Positions 59,021 to 64,000 of a stretch of DNA of 64,000 nucleotides are shown here, piece by piece. Position numbers and translations under genes: made by a program. Below the pieces are notes generated by a model. The model was not told the DNA's origin. It ran no database searches and worked only from the letters and a program-made list of their open reading frames with translations. This DNA comes from Streptomyces sp. SID12501 (GTDB taxonomy: Bacteria; Actinomycetota; Actinomycetes; Streptomycetales; Streptomycetaceae), in contig NZ_JAAGLU010000003.1 in the NCBI RefSeq assembly GCF_010550245.1, positions 1-64,000 of the forward strand. The letters run 5' to 3'. Every line of letters begins with the position of its first letter. Within the stretch, counting starts at the first letter, position 1.

Positions 59021-60222
59021 GAGCCTTCACTCCCCTGCCTCTTGTCGCCGCCGACGCGGAGCAGCCCCCGCAGCCGCTCCCAACCCCGCTCGTACGCGAA
59101 CGCCTCTTCGCCCCACCGCAGGGCCGGCACCGTCACCACCAGTCCCGAGGGGTCCCGCTCCAGCACATGCACCTCGGCGATCCGGCGCCGCCCGGCCCGG
59201 TCGCGGACGAGATGCAGGACCACCGACAGCGCCGCCGCCAACTGGCTGTGCAGTGCGGCCCGGTCGAGCCCCGCGGCCGTACCCAGCGCCTCCAGCCGCG
59301 CCGGTACGTCCGCGGCGGCGTTCGCGTGGACCGTCCCGCAACCGCTGTGACCTGTATTCAGGGCAGCAAGCAGATGCACGACCTCGGGCCCCCGAACCTC
59401 CCCGACCGCCAACCGGTCGGGCCGCATCCGCAGCGCCTGCCGCACGAGGTCCTCGAGCGTGACCAAGCCCGCGCCCTCCTGGTTGGCGGGTCTGGTCTCC
59501 AGTCGCACGACGTGCGGATGGTCTGGCCGCAGCTCCGCCGAGTCCTCGGCGAGCACGATCCGCTCGCCAGGGCCGACCAGCCCCAACAACGCGCTCAGGA
59601 GAGTTGTTTTGCCGCATCCCGTGCCGCCGCTGATCAGGAAGGACAGCTGGGCGTCGAGCAGTGCCCGAAGTACCCGGTCGCCACCCGGCGGCACCGTCCC
59701 CGCGGCCATCAGCTCGTCCAGGGTGAACGCGCGCGGCCGTACCACCCGCAGCGACAGGCAGGTGCAGCCGACGGCCACCGGGGGCAGTACCGCGTGCAGA
59801 CGGGTCCCGTCGGGCAGCCTGGCGTCGACCCACGGCCGGGCGTCGTCGAGCCGCCGTCCGGCCACCGCGGCGAGACGCTGCGCGAGCCGTCGTACGGCGC
59901 CCGCGTCCGGGAAGGAGACGGCGGTCAGTTCCAGTCCGCCGCCCCGGTCCACCCACACGCGGTCGGGGGCCGCCACCAGCACATCGGTGACCCTCGGATC
60001 GGCGAGCAGCGCCTCCAGCGGGCCGGTGCCGACCAGCTCCGACCTCAACCGCTCGGCGGCGCCCAGCACTTCGGCGTCCCCGAGCACCCGCCCCTGCTCC
60101 CGCAGGGCCTGCGCCACGCGCGCGGGTGTCGCCTCGGCCCCGCTCTCGGCCAGCCACTGCCGTACGCTGTCCAGCAGCCCTGTGGACGCCCCCGGCCCCT
60201 CGTCCCGGCGCACGCCGTTCAT
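59017..60222 (-). CDS. TadA-like secretion ATPase
   Basis: A 401-residue VirB11/CpaF-type ATPase. Walker A is SGGTGCGKTTLLSALLG, the Asp box VLAEDSAELRP, Walker B RPDRLAVGEVRGPE and the His box NTGHSGCGTVHAN, all in order. It powers assembly of the Flp-type pilus. The ATG overlaps the stop of ssd (ATGA). Homologous to the M. tuberculosis Rv3659c region product by context. Confidence 0.93.
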   Translation of the reverse strand: MNGVRRDEGPGASTGLLDSVRQWLAESGAEATPARVAQALREQGRVLGDAEVLGAAERLRSELVGTGPLEALLADPRVTDVLVAAPDRVWVDRGGGLELTAVSFPDAGAVRRLAQRLAAVAGRRLDDARPWVDARLPDGTRLHAVLPPVAVGCTCLSLRVVRPRAFTLDELMAAGTVPPGGDRVLRALLDAQLSFLISGGTGCGKTTLLSALLGLVGPGERIVLAEDSAELRPDHPHVVRLETRPANQEGAGLVTLEDLVRQALRMRPDRLAVGEVRGPEVVHLLAALNTGHSGCGTVHANAAADVPARLEALGTAAGLDRAALHSQLAAALSVVLHLVRDRAGRRRIAEVHVLERDPSGLVVTVPALRWGEEAFAYERGWERLRGLLRVGGDKRQGSEGS

Positions 60223-61325
60223 ACGCTGCCCGCCTCGGCCAGCGCCCGCTCCCAGAACATCGTGCAGAACCGGGCAAGTGGTCCGCGTGCGGCCGCTCCC
60301 GGCGGCGCCTTGCCCTCGTGCGGGCGTGACAGGGCCGATTCGACGGGTACCTCGCCGGCCAGGGGCAGGTTGAGCAGCCGGGCCACCTCGTGGTCGTCCA
60401 GTCCCGGCGTGTACGGCCCCCGTACCGCCACGCGCAGGTCGCGCAGGACCATGCCGACGGCGGACGCCACCCGGCCGGCCGCCGCGACGGCACGCAGTTC
60501 GCCCGGGACCACCAGGATCCCGACGTCCAGTTGGGCGAGAACTTCAGCGACGCCGTCGTCGATGCGCCGCGGGAGGTCGACGACGACCGCGCCGCCGCGC
60601 CGTCTGGCCGCGGCCAGCACCGCCCGTACGGCCTGGGGCGGGACGGCCACGCAGTCTCCGCGGTCCCAGCTCAGCACCCTCAGGGAGTGCAGTTTCGGCA
60701 GTGACTCCTCCAGGGCGCCGCCGCCGACCCGGCCTCGTGAGGCGGCGAAGGCCGGCCAGCGAAGTCCGTCGGCCGTCTCCCCACCGAGGAGTACGTCGAG
60801 TCCGCCGCCCAGTGGATCCGCGTCCACGAGCAGGGTGCGCAGTCCCTCGCGCGCCGAGGTGACCGCGAGCGCGCAGGCCAGCGTGGACGCTCCGGCCCCG
60901 CCCCGGCCTCCGATGACGCCGACGGTGAGCGCGGGCCTGCCGACGCCCTCGGCGACGTCGGCGATCCGGTCGACGAGCCACTGCTCGCCGTCGGGCAGCA
61001 TCAGGACGTGGTCGGCGCCGATCTCGACGGCCCGCCGCCAGACCCCGGAGTCGTCCTGGTCCCGCCCGACCAGTACCACTCCACGGCGGCGCGCGGCCCC
61101 GCGCACCCGCCGCACGGCGTCGTCGCCGACGAGGACGAGCGGTGCGGCCTCCCAGCCGCCGCCTCGCTCGGGCACCCCGTGGTGCACTTCGGGTGTGGCA
61201 CCGGCCGCCGCGCACAGGCGCAGCAGGTCGTCCAGCAGGTCTGCGTCCTCGGTGACGATCAGCGGTCCGCTCTGCCGTCCCCCGGCCGCGGGCTGATCGT
61301 TGTCGTGTGTGATGGCTCCCGCCAT
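60219..61325 (-). CDS. ssd: Septum site-determining protein Ssd (MinD/TadZ-like)
   Basis: A 368-residue protein. A receiver-like N-terminal domain (LIVTEDADLLDDLLRLCAAA) is followed by a MinD/ParA ATPase-like domain with a deviant P-loop, GGRGGAGASTLACALAV, and LLVDADPLGGGLDVLLGG. VVVDLPRRID is the second acidic motif. Such proteins position the tad pilus machinery, and Rv3660c has been linked to septum placement. First gene of the leftward tad operon; all six downstream genes follow closely. Confidence 0.9.
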   Translation of the reverse strand: MAGAITHDNDQPAAGGRQSGPLIVTEDADLLDDLLRLCAAAGATPEVHHGVPERGGGWEAAPLVLVGDDAVRRVRGAARRRGVVLVGRDQDDSGVWRRAVEIGADHVLMLPDGEQWLVDRIADVAEGVGRPALTVGVIGGRGGAGASTLACALAVTSAREGLRTLLVDADPLGGGLDVLLGGETADGLRWPAFAASRGRVGGGALEESLPKLHSLRVLSWDRGDCVAVPPQAVRAVLAAARRRGGAVVVDLPRRIDDGVAEVLAQLDVGILVVPGELRAVAAAGRVASAVGMVLRDLRVAVRGPYTPGLDDHEVARLLNLPLAGEVPVESALSRPHEGKAPPGAAARGPLARFCTMFWERALAEAGSV

Positions 61326-61840
61326 GTTTTCCGGCCCCCTTCGCTATATGAACGGCCGACAGAAACCGGCCGAACGCGTCCGGCAAACGGAACCGGCCAC
61401 GAACTGGCCGCCGACGGGACGCGCTGGAATCACGGTGCAGCGAGGACGGAAATCGTGTGGATCTTGGTCGAAATCTGTGGACAACTCGGCGGTTGTGAAT
61501 ATCGCTCTCACCCAAACAGGTGACCGCTGTACGACTTTCCACAGAGCAGCACTTCAGTTACCCACAGTGACAGGAGGCGGGCATGCGAAAGAGGCGGCCG
61601 GAGCCGCCTCGGACGGCACCACGGCCGCGAAGATTATGCTTGGGGAGAAAGAAAACCCACCCGGACATGCGACGACCCCCGCCGGGGGGGAGAGCGGGGG
61701 TCGTCCCCACGGTTCGACTCGGGGGGGAGGAGCCGGACCGGGTTAGCACGGTCGCGAACGATCCGTGACTTCCATGGTGTACCCGAGGGCCCTCTCAGGC
61801 AAACCCACGCGCAGTACCTTACGCCGAATGGTGGGCGCCT
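61326..61840. other. Intergenic region between ssd and the HAD hydrolase gene
   Basis: About 515 bases containing the divergent promoters of ssd (left) and the HAD gene (right) and a proposed 6C RNA on the minus strand (listed separately). The 61330-61560 part is moderately AT-rich (GAAATCGTGTGG, AAATCTGTGGACAA). I see no protein gene in it. Confidence 0.55.
61650..61741 (-). ncRNA. 6C-type small RNA (candidate)
   Basis: Read on the minus strand, two successive hairpins each display a C-rich loop. The first (61740-61710) has an 11-bp stem with one mismatch, and loop CTCCCCCCC. The second (61705-61671) has stem GACGACCCCC/GGGGGTCGTC, and a loop containing seven C in a row. TTTTCTTTCT follows at about 61659-61650, like a terminator tail. 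Two hairpins with six or more C in the loops define the 6C RNA of actinobacteria. In M. tuberculosis the 6C RNA (B11) lies between the ssd homologue Rv3660c and the HAD gene Rv3661, the same position as here. Ends are approximate. Confidence 0.8.
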
Positions 61841-62674
61841 ATGCTCAGCCTCGTGGAAAACCACTCCTTGCCCCGCACAGCCGCCTTCTTCGACCTGGAC
61901 AAGACGGTCATTGCGAAGTCGAGCACGCTCACGTTCAGCAAGTCGTTCTACCAAGGCGGCCTGATCAACCGCAGGGCCGTCTTGCGTACCGCATATGCCC
62001 AGTTCGTGTTCCTGGCGGGCGGTGCCGACCATGACCAGATGGAGCGCATGCGCGAGTACCTGTCCGCGCTGTGCCGCGGCTGGAACGTCCAGCAGGTCAA
62101 GGAGATCGTCGCCGAGACACTGCACGACCTGATCGACCCGATCATCTACGACGAGGCGGCCTCCCTCATCGAGGAGCACCACACCGCCGGCCGTGACGTG
62201 GTCATCGTGTCCACGTCGGGCGCGGAGGTGGTCGAGCCGATCGGCGAACTGCTCGGCGCGGACCGGGTGGTGGCCACACGCATGGTCGTCGGCGACGACG
62301 GCTGCTTCACGGGCGAGGTGGAGTACTACGCGTACGGGCCCACCAAGGCCGAGGCGATCAAGGAACTGGCCAAGTCCGAGGGGTACGACCTCGCGCGCTG
62401 CTACGCGTACAGCGACAGCGTCACCGACGTCCCCATGCTGTCGTCCGTGGGCCATCCGCACGCCGTGAACCCGGACCGCGCACTGCGCCGGGAAGCGATC
62501 GCCCGCGGGTGGACGATCCTGGACTTCCACCGCCCGGTCAGGCTGAAGCAGCGCCTGCCCGCGCTCTCCGTACCGCCGCGTCCGGCCCTGGTGGCGGCCG
62601 CCGCCATAGGCGCGGCGGCCGCCACGGCGGGTCTCGTCTGGTACGCGAGCAGGCGCCGCCCGACGGTCGTCTGA
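61841..62674 (+). CDS. HAD-superfamily subfamily IB hydrolase (SerB-like)
   Basis: A 277-residue phosphatase. The nucleophile motif is AAFFDLDKTVIAKSSTL (DLD), motif II is VVIVSTSG, and motif IV is AYSDSVTDVPMLSSVG. It resembles phosphoserine-phosphatase-like IB hydrolases annotated as morphological-differentiation-associated in Streptomyces. A C-terminal hydrophobic helix (ALVAAAAIGAAAATAGLVW) would anchor it to the membrane. The ATG at 61841 was kept; the GTG at 61853 (VENHSLPRTAAFF) is an alternative. It lies between the two proposed small RNAs, as Rv3661 does. Confidence 0.9.
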   Translation: MLSLVENHSLPRTAAFFDLDKTVIAKSSTLTFSKSFYQGGLINRRAVLRTAYAQFVFLAGGADHDQMERMREYLSALCRGWNVQQVKEIVAETLHDLIDPIIYDEAASLIEEHHTAGRDVVIVSTSGAEVVEPIGELLGADRVVATRMVVGDDGCFTGEVEYYAYGPTKAEAIKELAKSEGYDLARCYAYSDSVTDVPMLSSVGHPHAVNPDRALRREAIARGWTILDFHRPVRLKQRLPALSVPPRPALVAAAAIGAAAATAGLVWYASRRRPTVV

Positions 62675-62869
62675 GCCGCCCATCCCGCCCCACCCAGGGC
62701 CATCCGGCACACCAGCGCCCGATTCACTCCCGTTTGAGGACAAAAGTAAAGAAGTGCAGTCAGGGCTTCCGCTTGCCCGGGTCCAGGAGTAGAAAGGACT
62801 CAACGGCCCGCGAGACCAAGGACATCCGAAAGGATCACCCTAATAACGCATTTGGCCCCACGGACCTAG
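62675..62869. promoter_or_regulatory. Upstream region of the Ms1-like RNA
   Basis: This roughly 195-base stretch is unusually A-rich for the genome (GGACAAAAGTAAAGAAGTG, AGTAGAAAGGACTC, GAAAGGATCACCCTAATAACG). It contains no gene. It must hold the HAD gene's terminator and the promoter of the proposed RNA. A TAATAAC element at 62841 could be part of a promoter but is unproven. Confidence 0.45.
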
Positions 62870-63058
62870 CATGAGCACTGGGCACCCACGCGACGTCGAC
62901 CCGTCGATTACGGGCCAGCCGCACCAGGTGACGGGCCTTGTTCCCGACCTGATGGGCAATACTCCGAGGACGCTTGGTAACCCGGGTGGACATGCTGGCG
63001 GCGGTACGAATCCTCGTACCGCCGCATCCCGTTGAAGGCCCTCCGCGGAGGGCCTTTT
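62870..63058 (+). ncRNA. Ms1/scr3559-like RNA polymerase-associated RNA (candidate)
   Basis: About 190 bases ending in a perfect 12-bp hairpin (62998-63009/63014-63025) and an intrinsic terminator (63035-63058). The position, between the HAD gene and the Fic-like gene, is that of the Ms1 (MTS2823) RNA of mycobacteria (between Rv3661 and Rv3662c) and of scr3559 in S. coelicolor, both described as abundant 6S-like RNAs. A 54-codon frame (62871-63035) runs through it but lacks a ribosome site and its end is the hairpin, so I regard it as chance. The 5' end is a guess. Confidence 0.6.
63035..63058 (+). terminator. Intrinsic terminator of the Ms1-like RNA
   Basis: AAGGCCCTCC pairs with GGAGGGCCTT around GC, with TTTT at the 3' side. 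It lies 22 bases before the stop of the convergent Fic-like gene and can serve both. Confidence 0.85.
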
Positions 63059-63080
63059 CGCTTCTCTTCGCCGCCTTTTT

Positions 63081-63905
63081 CTACGCCGCCCCGCGTTGCA
63101 GTGCCTCACACACGGCCACCGATTCACGCGCGCCGAGTTCGATCGCCCGGCCGCAGTGGGTGATCCACGCACCCATGCCCTCCGGAGTACCGGAGACATA
63201 GCCGTCGAGTGCCGCCAGATAGGCCGCGCGGCCCGGTTCGGCGTGGCCGACCTCGGCCGGGCACACGGACTTCGGGTCGAGGCCGCTGCCGACCAGGACG
63301 ATCCGCTCGGCCGCGCGCGCGACGAGGCCGTTGTGGGAGCCGAAGGGGCGCAGGGCGAGGAGTTCGCCGTGCACGACGGCGGCCGTGACCGGGGCGGGGG
63401 CCGAGCCTCCCGCGATGATCAGTTCCGCGAGTCCCTCCAGCCGTCCGGACACCTCGGCCGCGCTCGGCAGCGGCAGTTCGACCATCGGTTCGTCGACCGG
63501 CTCACCGTCCTGCCGCGGGCGCCCCACCTCGTCGCCCGTGCCCGCGGCGGCGACCAGATGCAGCCGGGCCAGCACGCGCAGCGGCGACTGGCGCCAGATG
63601 GACAGGAGTTGGCCCGCCTCCGCGGTCAGCCGGAGGGCCGCGCCGACGACCCGGGCCTCGTCGTCACCGCTGAAGTCGGTGCGCCGGCGTACCTCTTCGA
63701 GGGCCCAGTCGGCACCGGAGAGGGCCGCGGAACCTCGTGCACCGCGCAGTGCCGCCTCGCCGGTGATCTCGTTGCTGCGCCGCCGCATGATGCGATGCCC
63801 GTAGACCCGGTCCACGGCCTTGCGCACGGACTCCACGGTGTCGGCCACCCCGGGCAGCGACCCCAGGGCCGCGAGCGGGTCGGCGGTCGCGCCTGTCGTA
63901 CTCAT
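63081..63905 (-). CDS. Fic-domain-like protein with a degenerate active-site motif (Rv3662c position)
   Basis: A 274-residue helical protein. The segment VVHGELLALRPFGSHNGLVARAAERIVL aligns with the Fic motif HPFxDGNGRxGR, but the leading histidine is Arg, and the GNGR is HNGLVAR, so AMP-transfer chemistry by the usual mechanism is unlikely. Residues 40-150 (ALEEVRRRTDFSGDDEARVV, LLSIWRQSPLRVLARLHLVA) fit the helical bundle of Fic proteins. ATG 63905 was chosen; the upstream extension to 63974 is unlike family members. Its place after the HAD gene and Ms1-like RNA corresponds to Rv3662c. Function unknown. Confidence 0.75.
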   Translation of the reverse strand: MSTTGATADPLAALGSLPGVADTVESVRKAVDRVYGHRIMRRRSNEITGEAALRGARGSAALSGADWALEEVRRRTDFSGDDEARVVGAALRLTAEAGQLLSIWRQSPLRVLARLHLVAAAGTGDEVGRPRQDGEPVDEPMVELPLPSAAEVSGRLEGLAELIIAGGSAPAPVTAAVVHGELLALRPFGSHNGLVARAAERIVLVGSGLDPKSVCPAEVGHAEPGRAAYLAALDGYVSGTPEGMGAWITHCGRAIELGARESVAVCEALQRGAA

Positions 63906-64000
63906 GAGTACGACCCTACGCACTCCGCGAAGCCGACCCACGAAGGAGTGGACTTCCTCACGCCACCTGGACACCCATGGCGGTCACCCCACTACCGTTA

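Noticed and set aside
62871..63035. A 54-codon frame starting MSTGHPRDVD between the HAD gene and the Fic-like gene
   Set aside because: There is no ribosome site, its last codons coincide with a perfect hairpin followed by a terminator, and the location matches a known small RNA. Coding is less likely than an RNA gene.

Overview
The window is high-GC actinobacterial DNA, almost certainly from a Streptomyces chromosome. The evidence is GTG and TTG starts, dense GTGA/ATGA gene overlaps, a BldG-type developmental anti-anti-sigma factor beside its kinase, and a core order (holB, MFS-thymidylate kinase, topA, SAM methyltransferase, lipoprotein, proton pyrophosphatase, anti-sigma kinase, bldG, MrfA-type helicase, tad pilus genes, ssd, HAD hydrolase, Fic-like gene) that matches my memory of the S. 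coelicolor SCO354x-SCO356x region and the M. tuberculosis Rv3646c-Rv3662c region.

Layout. 1-3869: the end of one PAP2 phosphatase, a complete PAP2 phosphatase, an OmpR-type response regulator with its histidine kinase, and a convergent COG4705 membrane protein. 4759-36932: a composite genomic island in the 3' part of a tRNA-Thr(CGT) gene. The same 43-bp tRNA-derived core occurs three times (4759-4801, 22432-22474, 36858-36900), so the island has two parts. The right part (22432-36900) looks like a complete pSAM2-type actinomycete integrative and conjugative element (AICE). It carries a GntR/KorSA-like repressor with a palindromic operator, a string of small coupled genes, an FtsK-like TraSA translocase followed by repeats that may be its recognition locus, a cytosine methyltransferase between 92-bp perfect repeats, a primase-polymerase, a DUF3631 ATPase, an iteron-like repeat cluster, Xis and Int. 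The left part (4759-22474) has the same att ends but no recognisable integrase or transfer gene. It holds a biosynthetic locus and so resembles a cis-mobilisable element.

The biosynthetic locus (5637-20510) is the most unusual content. A leftward operon from 17598 encodes two free acyl carrier proteins, a Cys-His-Asp (BtrH-like) acyltransferase fused to a third carrier domain, an AMP-forming ligase, a BtrK/LysA-type PLP decarboxylase, an acyl-CoA-dehydrogenase-fold flavoprotein, a phosphopantetheinyl transferase, a second BtrH-like protein, a stand-alone adenylation enzyme, a flavin reductase, a diaminobutyrate transaminase (EctB-like) and a LysE exporter. A divergent unit encodes an EctA-like diaminobutyrate acetyltransferase, a crotonase and an unknown protein. 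EctA and EctB are present, but ectoine synthase EctC is not. I read this as a carrier-protein-based, condensation-domain-free route to an amide built on 2,4-diaminobutyrate. The product is unknown to me.

37039-64000: core chromosome. It contains a secreted peptidase, DNA polymerase III delta-prime, the MFS-thymidylate kinase fusion, topoisomerase I, a methyltransferase, a lipoprotein, a K+-independent proton pyrophosphatase, BldG with its partner kinase, the MrfA-type helicase and a tad-like pilus operon ending in ssd. Two non-coding RNAs are proposed from structure and synteny: a 6C RNA between ssd and the HAD hydrolase, and an Ms1/scr3559-like RNA between the HAD hydrolase and the Fic-like gene.
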